The position numbers and the translations under genes are program-made. Below are positions 1 to 8,308 of a DNA stretch of 64,000 nucleotides, piece after piece. Within the stretch, counting starts at the first letter, position 1. Each line of letters opens with the position of its first letter. The notes under the pieces are model-generated. The model was not told the DNA's origin and ran no database searches. It saw only the letters and a list, made by a program, of their open reading frames with translations. Source of the DNA: Salegentibacter tibetensis (GTDB lineage: Bacteria > Bacteroidota > Bacteroidia > Flavobacteriales > Flavobacteriaceae); the NCBI RefSeq assembly GCF_020164485.1, contig NZ_JAIQZA010000011.1, positions 53,319 through 117,318 on the forward strand. The letters run 5' to 3'.

Positions 1-816
1 TTGTCCCCGTCCAAATTCTACGTCAACAAGTAAACGTGCCCCACTGCCAATGGTATTCACCTCTGAATCGTTTGGGCCAAATGCCACTACCTTACCATCC
101 TCTGGATTGTGTGGTATGGGTCCTGCCTGAGCCATATAAATTATATTTCCCGAAACATCTAGACCAGTAGGAACTATATTGCCGAATTCTTTAAGAATAG
201 AAATATCTCCTTCTTTGGTTACCGATAGCACACGATTGTGATGGGCATCTGCTATAATGAAGCCGTCACGAAAAACTTCAATTGAGTAGTATACTCCCAT
301 CTCGACAAAGAACTCTGTATCCGATGGGTTTGCGAGCGTAAATTCACCTAAATTGGCTATTACTGTATAGTCATTAGGTCCATCTATACGATAAACGCCT
401 ACCTCATCATCGGTTCCGAATTGTGGGCCCACGAGTGTCACAATAGCATATGCTGTTTCACCAATAAAAGCTACATCTGTAACTCCTCCAATTCCAATTA
501 TGGAAGGCGGCAGTCCTGTTGCATAGGTAGAAACTTCACCGGTTTTAAGATCAATACGGGCAATTTCACCTGTTGCACCTTCAGCCACAAACAAATCTCC
601 ACCCGGGCCAATAGTACTTCCGGATGAGCCTTGCAACCCAGATACAAATAGTTCTGCAGAACCTGGCTCCATTGAAATTTTGGCATCTACACCGTAAATT
701 TCTTCCGTCTCATTCTCAGAAGTACTGCAAGCCATCAGAATAAAAAATACTGACATACAAATAGTCTTTACCAATCTCCCTGAGATTTTTTCTAATGCTT
801 GTTTTGAATTTTTCAT
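1..816 (-). CDS. Secreted ScyD/ScyE-like beta-propeller lipoprotein, C-terminally cut by the window edge
   Basis: An open frame of 272 codons runs from the ATG at 816 off the left edge with no stop, so the protein is partial. The N-terminus has a hydrophobic stretch (about residues 19-29) ending in the lipobox LMAC with Cys30, so export and lipid anchoring are likely. The rest repeats short blades rich in G-x-I-x-x-I/V-D motifs (for example GEIARIDLKTGEV and GVYRIDGPNDYTVIANLGEF), as in the ScyD/ScyE family of secreted beta-propellers. Function within that family is unknown. It heads a run of minus-strand genes but is separated from the next by about 170 bp. The family assignment is from memory of the repeat pattern. 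Confidence 0.75.
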   Translation of the reverse strand, partial: MKNSKQALEKISGRLVKTICMSVFFILMACSTSENETEEIYGVDAKISMEPGSAELFVSGLQGSSGSTIGPGGDLFVAEGATGEIARIDLKTGEVSTYATGLPPSIIGIGGVTDVAFIGETAYAIVTLVGPQFGTDDEVGVYRIDGPNDYTVIANLGEFTLANPSDTEFFVEMGVYYSIEVFRDGFIIADAHHNRVLSVTKEGDISILKEFGNIVPTGLDVSGNIIYMAQAGPIPHNPEDGKVVAFGPNDSEVNTIGSGARLLVDVEFGRGQ

Positions 817-984
817 AATATATAGATTTAAATGTTTATCTGGTTTATGGAAATTCTCAAATAAAATGAGATCTCCTCTATCAATTATTAAGTTTAATCA
901 TTAAGAGGAACAAAATATTTTTAAGGCTTTGCTATTGAAGTCTCAAAAAATTTTCATTCCTAAATTCAGGAGACTTACATAACT

Positions 985-1920
985 TTATTCCTGTGCAGCC
1001 AGAAATCCCAGAACCACATTGTTGAATTCCTCTGGATTTTCCAATTGTAATCCATGCGACGTATCTGAAAGGGAGGAAACTTTAATATTTGGCAAAAGAC
1101 TATGTATGGTATCCACTATTTTTTTGAAAAATTTAGGAGAGTCTTCACCATAAACCATCAAAATCGGCATTTCCATTTGAGCAACCTCCTCCCCATTTAT
1201 TGCCGTAATAGAATCTGTACGCAACAGACCTTCAATTTCTGTAGTATTCTGAAGCCAAATATCCCTTATATCCTGGGGCATAAGATTGTAATAAGTGGAA
1301 TCCCCCATAACTCCGTTTACAAAAAACCGGACTCCATCTTCGGGTTTGTTTTCAGCAAAACTTTTGGCTGCGGGCGCCAAGGATTGTTCATTAAACCTAG
1401 CCACTAAGGAATCCCCCTCAGGATCACCCATAATTAATACAGTTGCAGGCGGCTCACCCAATACAAGCGATTTTACTAAGTCAGGATTATCGATAGCAGT
1501 TTTTAAAGCCGTATAGCCACCCCAGGAATGGCCAACCAAATGGGATGGCCCTAAATCCAGGGTAGTAATGAGCTGAGCGAGATCATCGGCATGCTTCCCG
1601 GCGGAATAATCAAGAGAATCTGCCAACCGCTGGGAATTAGGCCATGCGTAGCGGCGACTGTATGCAATTACCCGGTAGCTACTTGCAAAGGTGTCAATTT
1701 GCGTTTCCCATGCCCGGTAATCACCTATACTGCCATGTATAAAAACAACAGGATCACCTTTCCCAACATCCAAATAATGCAGGGTATCTCCTTCAATCGT
1801 AATTGATTTAAGTTCATGACTATTGGTTTCATTCTGAACTTCTTTTTTTGAATGTTCAGAATCCCGACACCCCATGAAGCATATCAATAGAATAATAAAG
1901 TAAGGTGCTATTCTTTTCAT
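985..1920 (-). CDS. Alpha/beta-hydrolase fold lipoprotein
   Basis: 311 residues, from the ATG at 1920. A lipoprotein signal ends at Cys18 (FMGC). The fold is shown by the oxyanion-hole HGS at about 62-64, the nucleophile elbow GHSWGG with Ser132, an acid candidate at E259/D260 (YGED) and His289 (TSHG), which gives a complete Ser-Asp/Glu-His triad. It is therefore probably an active esterase, lactonase or epoxide-hydrolase-like enzyme on the periplasmic side of a membrane. The substrate cannot be told from sequence. It lies 91 bp downstream of the next minus-strand gene and may share a regulon with the SnoaL-cupin and FAD oxidase genes, since all point away from the AraC regulator. Confidence 0.85.
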   Translation of the reverse strand: MKRIAPYFIILLICFMGCRDSEHSKKEVQNETNSHELKSITIEGDTLHYLDVGKGDPVVFIHGSIGDYRAWETQIDTFASSYRVIAYSRRYAWPNSQRLADSLDYSAGKHADDLAQLITTLDLGPSHLVGHSWGGYTALKTAIDNPDLVKSLVLGEPPATVLIMGDPEGDSLVARFNEQSLAPAAKSFAENKPEDGVRFFVNGVMGDSTYYNLMPQDIRDIWLQNTTEIEGLLRTDSITAINGEEVAQMEMPILMVYGEDSPKFFKKIVDTIHSLLPNIKVSSLSDTSHGLQLENPEEFNNVVLGFLAAQE

Positions 1921-2011
1921 CTTAATTGGTTTTATTCCTTTTCAAACTTTAAATTATTAGAGATGTGTTTTCCCCTCCCTGCAGCTCAATTTATGGGACT
2001 ATAAAAATTTT

Positions 2012-2881
2012 TCAATTTTTCTCTTGATTCACAACTTTTTCAATATCAGTCATTAAAGCCATCATTTCTTCTTCCGGACTAAAATCAATTATCCTGGCAT
2101 CTTCAATAACTTTAGCTGTATGACCAGGAGGCATATAAAAAACTTCTCCAGCCGAAATCATTTCAGTAGGACGATCTTTATATTCAGCCTGCAGCTTTCC
2201 CTTTTCTAAATAACCCCAATGAGGCACCTGGCACAAATCATCTTTCTGACCTTTTAAAAGCGGTGCAAAATCGGTTCCAGCGGGAGGTTCGTTGATGGCA
2301 ACCACCATTCCTCCCCACCCTTTAACAACATTAACCATATTTCCTTTAGGAAAATCAGATTTTGAAATATGAGTTATTTTGGGCGTTTCTGGCTGGGCTT
2401 TCGTCTCAGCAAGGGGAGCCATATGCTCATGGGTGATTTTCCAGCCATCGGTTGTTTTAATAAAAAGTAAAGTCCCCTGCATCTTAAAATCGTAAGATTC
2501 TTCCGCTCTTTTAAATTTGAAATTAGCATGGAAAGTGACATTAGCCACATCGCCACCATAGACATTAATTTTTAAATCCTCCCAATCCCATTTTTCAACC
2601 TCGGTAATAGTTCCAAGAAAATTTCGCTCAAAATCTTCATTTTCCTTAGACCCCTGTCTTTTTCCGCCAAACTCGAATTCAGTAAATTTCGGGCCGTATG
2701 CATGCATCGAGATTAATTTGTCGGTTTCGTTATTCCTAATGCTTTGCTCGATCTCATCCAGAGCTTCCTTCACTTCTTTCTTCGCTTCCGGATATTCTTC
2801 ATTTATTTCGTCACCTAACTGAGCATAGGTTGATACAAACGTCAGTAAGGAAAATACGATGGTAAAAGCTATATTTTTCAT
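2012..2881 (-). CDS. Secreted two-domain protein: SnoaL/DUF4440-like N-half plus cupin-like C-half
   Basis: 289 residues with a Sec signal peptide (about 1-20, ending STYAQ). Residues about 30-155 look like an NTF2/SnoaL-type cone (DUF4440/SnoaL_3 pattern, with a terminal WKITHEHMAP strand). Residues about 205-275 look like a cupin, with His and Glu residues spaced as in a metal-binding cupin (PHWGYLEKGKL, then EVFYMPPGHTAKV). Both halves are ligand-binding folds. Joining them in one exported protein suggests small-molecule binding or turnover in the periplasm, but no activity can be named. It sits 78 bp downstream of the FAD oxidase and may be co-transcribed with it. Confidence 0.75.
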   Translation of the reverse strand: MKNIAFTIVFSLLTFVSTYAQLGDEINEEYPEAKKEVKEALDEIEQSIRNNETDKLISMHAYGPKFTEFEFGGKRQGSKENEDFERNFLGTITEVEKWDWEDLKINVYGGDVANVTFHANFKFKRAEESYDFKMQGTLLFIKTTDGWKITHEHMAPLAETKAQPETPKITHISKSDFPKGNMVNVVKGWGGMVVAINEPPAGTDFAPLLKGQKDDLCQVPHWGYLEKGKLQAEYKDRPTEMISAGEVFYMPPGHTAKVIEDARIIDFSPEEEMMALMTDIEKVVNQEKN

Positions 2882-2959
2882 AATGATAAGTTTAAAATTT
2901 ATTTAAGCAATATTACTTAAGAATTGATAAGAGAATTTGTATACCCGGCATAAAGGATG

Positions 2960-4330
2960 TTAGCCAGGTTTTATGTTTTGATTTATATGAAAGAAATTAT
3001 CCGGGTCATATTTCGCTTTAATCTTCGTTAACCTTTCATAATTTCCTTTGTAAGAGTCCTTTATTCTTGATTGTCCCTCTTCCATCATAAAATTGACATA
3101 GGCGCCTCCCATTGCATGAGGCTTTAAATCATCGAAATAATCCTTACACCATTTAGTAACTTCGTTAGCTTTGGCCGGTTCGGGATCTACCCCAACTATC
3201 ACCTGAGCCCACCGGGCATCCCTGTGAGCCCATGCCGTTTCTTCATTGCCCACATCGTGAACTGCTCCATCAATTGGATACAAATGGGTCGTGGAGTGCA
3301 TAGTGGAAATATTAGAACCGCGCTTAACATTAACCTTAATAGACTCTGGAGTTAATTCCTTTATATAATGTGCTCTCCAATACCACTGCATACCGGGTGG
3401 ATATAAAGCATCAAACATGGTGTTTAAAGCCGGCATTGGAATTTCAGACACAAAATCCAGAATTGGAGGTCCAAAATTACGTATAGGTTCAAAAACTTCT
3501 TCAGCTTTTTCAATTGGCCCGGTATAATTCCATAGTACTCCGCAAACATTCTTATTCCATAATTCTTTTGGAAAGGGTTCTGCAGGCGGCACTATAAGAA
3601 AGGCAAAGAAGCCATATAAATCATGAGATGCATTTTTAGTGAACTGATCGTAAAATTCCATGGCCTCCCTTGCTTTTTCCAATGGCCAAAACATGGGACC
3701 GGCATATACATTTTTAATTTCAAGAAGCTTGAACTTAAATGAAACCACCACACCAAAATTGCCACCACCACCACGGAGTCCCCAGAAAAGGTCAGGATTG
3801 GTTTCCGAGTTTGCGGTAACCAATTCACCATTAGCCAGAACTAACTTACATTCCAGTAAATTATCTATGGTTAAACCTCCTTTACGACTTAAATAACCGA
3901 GGCCACCTCCAAGGGTAATTCCGCTAATGCCTGTTGTTCCAATAATTCCACTTGGAAGAGCAAGACCAAATTCATGGGTCCCAGCATCAACATCTTTTAA
4001 AGTATTACCTGGTCCTATCACCGCCGTGTTGGTTTGAGGATCAACTTCAATGTTTTTCATTTCTGAAAGGTCAATTACCAGACCTTTTTCTACCAGAGCC
4101 AGGCCTGCCCCATTATGACCGCCACTACGGATCGAAACTTCCAGGTTGTTCTTTCTGGCAAAATTTACCGTATCAATAACATCCTCTTCATCTTTGCATT
4201 TTACAATAAAAGAAGGTTTTTTGTCTATCATCGCATTATAGATAGACCTGGCTTCATCGTAACTCTCATCCTCTGGCAAAATAACCGTGCCTTTTATAGA
4301 GGGTTTCAAATGGGTGATTTCTTCGTTCAT
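2960..4330 (-). CDS. FAD-binding oxidoreductase of the BBE/GlcD (VAO) type
   Basis: 456 residues, ATG at 4330, no signal peptide. The N-terminal half is a FAD_binding_4 domain with SIRSGGHNGAG. His72 sits where the family attaches FAD covalently through its 8-alpha position. In bicovalent berberine-bridge-type enzymes a Cys also binds the flavin at C6; here the aligned position is Ile130 (SGIIGTTGISG), so a single covalent link is expected. The C-terminus carries the BBE domain (YDPDNFFHINQNIKPG). The reaction is probably oxidation of an alcohol, sugar or polyketide-like substrate using O2. The substrate is unknown, and the neighbouring AraC regulator may control it. Confidence 0.88.
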   Translation of the reverse strand: MNEEITHLKPSIKGTVILPEDESYDEARSIYNAMIDKKPSFIVKCKDEEDVIDTVNFARKNNLEVSIRSGGHNGAGLALVEKGLVIDLSEMKNIEVDPQTNTAVIGPGNTLKDVDAGTHEFGLALPSGIIGTTGISGITLGGGLGYLSRKGGLTIDNLLECKLVLANGELVTANSETNPDLFWGLRGGGGNFGVVVSFKFKLLEIKNVYAGPMFWPLEKAREAMEFYDQFTKNASHDLYGFFAFLIVPPAEPFPKELWNKNVCGVLWNYTGPIEKAEEVFEPIRNFGPPILDFVSEIPMPALNTMFDALYPPGMQWYWRAHYIKELTPESIKVNVKRGSNISTMHSTTHLYPIDGAVHDVGNEETAWAHRDARWAQVIVGVDPEPAKANEVTKWCKDYFDDLKPHAMGGAYVNFMMEEGQSRIKDSYKGNYERLTKIKAKYDPDNFFHINQNIKPG

Positions 4331-4464
4331 GACTCAAAATATTGGTTAATAAAACAAAATACATCTGCTAATTTAGCGAGTGCATGTAATTCCCATACAG
4401 TATAAATGATTCAAAATCAGTGAATTTTGATTCATTTATACTAAATTGAAATATCAATAAAAGT

Positions 4465-5556
4465 TTAAATTATTTTGGAAGGGGAAATGCCGAATTTTTG
4501 AGTAAAGCATTTTGAAAAGTAAGAAGGATCATCATAACCAACTTCATAAGCCACCTGGGAAACGTTGAGTTTGTTATCCTTGATAAGATTAAGGGCTGTT
4601 CTTAATTTTAGATCGCGAATGATTTTTTTGGGCGAACGACCCGTAATGGATTTTATTTTTCTGTACAACTGGGGCCTGCTCAGACCAATTTCCTGGCTTA
4701 AAGTTTTTACGGATAATTTATCAGATGCCAGATTGGATTCCGCATAATCGCAAAAATCCCCGATAAAAGCCCTGTGCTTTTCTTCTAAGACCTTAACCTT
4801 ATTCTGATCTAAATTTTGAGTTTGAAAAGAGCTTGTTTTCTTTAAGCAATGAGAAAGCAGAATTTGGTTTTCCCTGGCAATTAAGCTTAATCGTTTGGCA
4901 TAGTCTATTGAATCTTTAAAAAAACTATCAGCCATAGTTACAGGTTGGCCTTCAGTGAGACCTATCTTGAAACTAATTTTCCATTTTTCCTCCTGAAGTT
5001 TTTTAGTAAAAACCTCTTGAATATTAAGAGCACATTTCATGGATTGATCAGCATCCATAAATACAGCGATGATACTATCGTCTGATAAATTTTCTACCAA
5101 CTCTCCCTGAAACTCTTGTATTATTTTGATTGCTTCGCTCCGGGGTTTTTTCGGAAAAACAAATTTTTTAATATCGGCATGGGTAGATAATGAAGTATTC
5201 ACCACGATATCCAAAACCATGATAAATCTAAAACCTGTATCAATTTCGCCATTCGGGGCATACACAATTCCGTTTTGCACTGGAGGATTTTTCCCCATAA
5301 ACAAATTAATCAAGCCCGGCTCAACCTCAATAATATTACACGCCACATTCCCATGAGCCTCTTCATGAACCTTAATACAGGCTTCTGGATTTGGACCTTC
5401 TATCAGGCAGAAGATAGACCCTGTATCCTTATTTACCCAAAATTGATGATATTTCACGCCGTACCTGGCCTGAGTCTCCTTATCCGTGATATGGGCAGCC
5501 TTAACCTCCTCTACGGTAACTCCAGGGAAAATATGGTAATCCATATAAATTGGCAT
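4465..5556 (-). CDS. AraC-family regulator with N-terminal DUF4242 and cyclase-like middle domain
   Basis: I start this at the ATG at 5556 (363 residues, MPIYMDYH) and not at an in-frame ATG 117 bp upstream, whose extra residues look untranslated. Residues about 1-90 match DUF4242 (the SCO4226-like nickel-binding family), with conserved Tyr, His and Glu residues around KYHQFWV and VHEEAHG. Residues about 125-260 resemble a degenerate class III nucleotide-cyclase fold of the kind fused to regulators (ENLSDDSIIAVFMDADQSM, ISFKIGLTEGQP). Residues about 275-363 are two AraC helix-turn-helix motifs ending GYDDPSYFSKCFTQKFG. Likely a ligand- or metal-sensing DNA-binding regulator. The target may be the minus-strand genes downstream of it, which is inference. 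Confidence 0.85.
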   Translation of the reverse strand: MPIYMDYHIFPGVTVEEVKAAHITDKETQARYGVKYHQFWVNKDTGSIFCLIEGPNPEACIKVHEEAHGNVACNIIEVEPGLINLFMGKNPPVQNGIVYAPNGEIDTGFRFIMVLDIVVNTSLSTHADIKKFVFPKKPRSEAIKIIQEFQGELVENLSDDSIIAVFMDADQSMKCALNIQEVFTKKLQEEKWKISFKIGLTEGQPVTMADSFFKDSIDYAKRLSLIARENQILLSHCLKKTSSFQTQNLDQNKVKVLEEKHRAFIGDFCDYAESNLASDKLSVKTLSQEIGLSRPQLYRKIKSITGRSPKKIIRDLKLRTALNLIKDNKLNVSQVAYEVGYDDPSYFSKCFTQKFGISPSKII

Positions 5557-5807
5557 GATTGAAAATTTAAACAATAAATATACAAAATATTGATTTACAA
5601 AGCTATAGGGGATTGCAAGGTGTTTAATAATGAGTCTTGATCTGATAGATTTACCGACTGAGAATTTTGACAAATCCTAGGTATATATCTTAACAAAGGA
5701 CAATTAGAAGATTTAATGATTCCAGGTCAAAAGCAGAATTAATTTATTTCAACACTAGTAATTTATATAGATCTTCAAGTATCTACCAGAATATGGTGAA
5801 GATTGAA

Positions 5808-7136
5808 TTAGGACCTGTTCTCAAATCTCAAGATCGCATTTTTAGGCTTGAGCGTAATTAAAGGCTTTATCTGAATTTCTGAAGTTTTGGGTGCAATTTT
5901 ATAGCGCGAGATCACTTCAGCGATCGCCATAATCATTTCGAACATCGCAAAATTATTTCCAATACATTTTCGTGGCCCGGCCCCAAAGGGAAAATAATAA
6001 GAAGAATGAGTTTTTGCATTCAAAAATCTTTCCGGATCAAATGTTTCAGGATTATCCCAGTGCTTTTTATGCCGGTGAATCTCAAAACAGGAAAACAGAA
6101 TACTGGAATTTTCAGGTAATTTAAATCCGTTGAAATTGTCTTCTTCAATATTCACACGATCTATAAAATAGGCCGGTGGGTATAATCGCATAGATTCTTC
6201 AATAACATTTTGAGTAAAACTGCAGGATCTTACAAATTCCATTAGATCCTGTGTTTTATTTTTAGTCTCTTCAACTTCTGAAAATATTTTCTCCTGCGCC
6301 TCGGGATTCCTGGCTAAAAGCTCGCAGGTAAAAGTAAGGGCATTGGAAGTAGTTTCGTGCCCCGCGGTGAAGAGAATTAGAATTTCATCTATCAACTGAT
6401 CTTTTTCCATAGGCTCACCATTTTCATAACGAGCGTCTAATAACATATCCAGCAGATCATCATACCTTACTCCAGATTTTTTGCGTTCTTCAACAATATC
6501 CTCCAAAATTTGACGTGCCTCCCGGGTAAGATTGATGTGCTTTTTAATTTTTCCGCTTAAATGAAACCACCAGCGCTTAAAAGGTTGCCGAAGCTCCTTT
6601 ACCAGCATTTTTTGAGCTGCTTCGGTAATATATTGCAAACGGTTTATTTGTTCCTGATTGGCCGCACTACTAAACAAGGATTTTACTACGGTTTGAAAAG
6701 CAAGATCGTTGAAAACCGGAAAAACATCAAATTCGTCATTGGGCTGAATTTTATCAATTTCTATTTTTATAGCTTCCTGGACAGATTGCAATAAACCGGA
6801 AAGATGAGATTTGTGAAAAGCCGGCTGTATAAGTTTACGCTGTTTCGCCCAATGTTCACCACTGGCAGTTAAAAGTCCCTTGCCAACATATTTAGCCAGG
6901 TCTTTGGTTTGAATTGTTGACTTCTGATAATTCTTTTGATTCTTCTGAAGCACATATTCGGCAAAAGCTGCATCGCGGGAAAAAATTATCTTCTGCCCAA
7001 GCCCGATATGGATCTGAAAAACATCGCCATATTTTTCAAAATTCTCTCTATGAAATGGCAGCGGATTTTTAAGGATCCTCCCGGCATTTTTCACAAAGCG
7101 AAACATAGAAACCGTAGGAATATTTTTTTCTGCCAT
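5808..7136 (-). CDS. Cytochrome P450
   Basis: 442 residues from the ATG at 7136; a TTG nine bases upstream is less likely. All P450 hallmarks are present: the I-helix AGHETT (258-263) with the oxygen-activating acid-Thr pair, the ExxR motif E314-R317, the PERF motif (368-371), and the heme loop FGAGPRKCIG with the thiolate Cys391. There is no membrane anchor, so it should be soluble. It is of the bacterial CYP type related to fatty-acid, terpenoid or carotenoid hydroxylases and needs separate ferredoxin and reductase partners, none of which lie next to it. The substrate cannot be read from the sequence. It follows ruvB by 52 bp on the same strand. Confidence 0.95.
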   Translation of the reverse strand: MAEKNIPTVSMFRFVKNAGRILKNPLPFHRENFEKYGDVFQIHIGLGQKIIFSRDAAFAEYVLQKNQKNYQKSTIQTKDLAKYVGKGLLTASGEHWAKQRKLIQPAFHKSHLSGLLQSVQEAIKIEIDKIQPNDEFDVFPVFNDLAFQTVVKSLFSSAANQEQINRLQYITEAAQKMLVKELRQPFKRWWFHLSGKIKKHINLTREARQILEDIVEERKKSGVRYDDLLDMLLDARYENGEPMEKDQLIDEILILFTAGHETTSNALTFTCELLARNPEAQEKIFSEVEETKNKTQDLMEFVRSCSFTQNVIEESMRLYPPAYFIDRVNIEEDNFNGFKLPENSSILFSCFEIHRHKKHWDNPETFDPERFLNAKTHSSYYFPFGAGPRKCIGNNFAMFEMIMAIAEVISRYKIAPKTSEIQIKPLITLKPKNAILRFENRS

Positions 7137-7188
7137 AATTTCCAAAATTAGAAAAACTCTCAGCTCCAGTCTTGAAACTTAAAAGAAA

Positions 7189-8211
7189 TTAGAAAAGTCC
7201 GCCCTGGGTGTTTCCTTTTACTCTTCCGAGATGTTTGTAAGCAGCTTCGGTAACTTCACGCCCGCGAGGGGTTCTATAAATAAAACCCTGCTGAATTAAA
7301 AAAGGTTCGTACACCTCTTCTATGGTTTCGGCACTTTCACTAACAGCGGTAGAAAGCGTAGTTAAACCCACCGGGCCACCTTTAAATTTATCGATTATGG
7401 TTTCCAGGATTTTATTGTCCATTTCGTCCAAACCGTGAGCATCTACATTCAAGGCTTTAAGTCCGTATCTCGCGATCTCCATATCGATTTTTCCGTTGCC
7501 TTTAATTTGGGCAAAATCCCTAACTCTGCGCAGTAAGGCATTTGCAATTCTAGGGGTTCCACGGCTTCTACCTGCAATTTCTATCGCAGCATCAAGACTA
7601 ATAGGAACACGAAGAATCTCTGAACTACGCTGCACGATGTCTGAAAGCAATTCCGTGGAGTAATATTGTAAGCGGCTGGAAATACCAAAACGTGCCCGCA
7701 TAGGCGCTGTAAGTAATCCTGATCGCGTGGTAGCGCCAATAAGGGTAAACGGATTTAAATTAATTTGAACTGTCCTGGCGTTGGGCCCGGATTCAATCAT
7801 AATATCTATGCGATAATCTTCCATAGCCGAATAGAGATATTCTTCAACCACCGGGCTTAACCTGTGAATTTCATCTATAAACAGAATATCACGTTCCTCT
7901 AGATTAGTAAGTAAACCGGCAAGATCACCGGGTTTATCTAATACAGGGCCTGAAGTTACTTTTATGCCTACCTCCAACTCGTTGGCCAGAATATGGGCAA
8001 GGGTAGTTTTACCCAGACCGGGAGGGCCGTGAAATAAAGTATGATCTAAAGCTTCCCCACGCTGGTTCGCAGCTTCTACGAAAACCTTAAGATTCTCCAA
8101 AACCTGGTCCTGGCCGGCAAAATCATCAAAACTTAAAGGGCGCAATGCCCTTTCGATATCGAATTCTTCAGGAGAGAAATTTTCTCCGGTGGGGTCCAGG
8201 TTTTCATTCAT
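7189..8211 (-). CDS. ruvB: Holliday junction branch migration helicase RuvB
   Basis: 340 residues from the ATG at 8211. An upstream TTG would add only five residues not seen in the family. The AAA+ motor has Walker A GPPGLGKT (62-69), Walker B DEIH (113-116), sensor 1 GATTRSG, and arginine-finger residues in MRARFG (172-174). The C-terminal winged helix ([20 protein letters not shown]) contacts DNA. RuvB forms hexameric rings that drive branch migration with RuvA during recombination repair. It is transcribed away from the DUF5916 gene, with about 97 bp of shared upstream DNA. Confidence 0.98.
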   Translation of the reverse strand: MNENLDPTGENFSPEEFDIERALRPLSFDDFAGQDQVLENLKVFVEAANQRGEALDHTLFHGPPGLGKTTLAHILANELEVGIKVTSGPVLDKPGDLAGLLTNLEERDILFIDEIHRLSPVVEEYLYSAMEDYRIDIMIESGPNARTVQINLNPFTLIGATTRSGLLTAPMRARFGISSRLQYYSTELLSDIVQRSSEILRVPISLDAAIEIAGRSRGTPRIANALLRRVRDFAQIKGNGKIDMEIARYGLKALNVDAHGLDEMDNKILETIIDKFKGGPVGLTTLSTAVSESAETIEEVYEPFLIQQGFIYRTPRGREVTEAAYKHLGRVKGNTQGGLF

Positions 8212-8281
8212 AAAACAAATATACAAATTGGATAATAAGAGGAGTAGAAAACTCTGATTAGACTTTATATAATAGAATTAG

Positions 8282-8289
8282 TATTTTTG
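8282..8289 (+). promoter_or_regulatory. Bacteroidota -7 box before the DUF5916 gene
   Basis: TATTTTTG fits the Bacteroidota sigma-A -7 consensus TAnnTTTG and lies 20 bp before the ATG at 8309. I do not see a clear TTTG at -33. Confidence 0.5.
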
Positions 8290-8308
8290 TAATCCGAAAA
8301 AATCAATA

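Noticed and set aside
5557..5673. N-terminal extension of the AraC-type regulator
   Set aside because: Its residues do not belong to DUF4242, which begins at the ATG at 5556.
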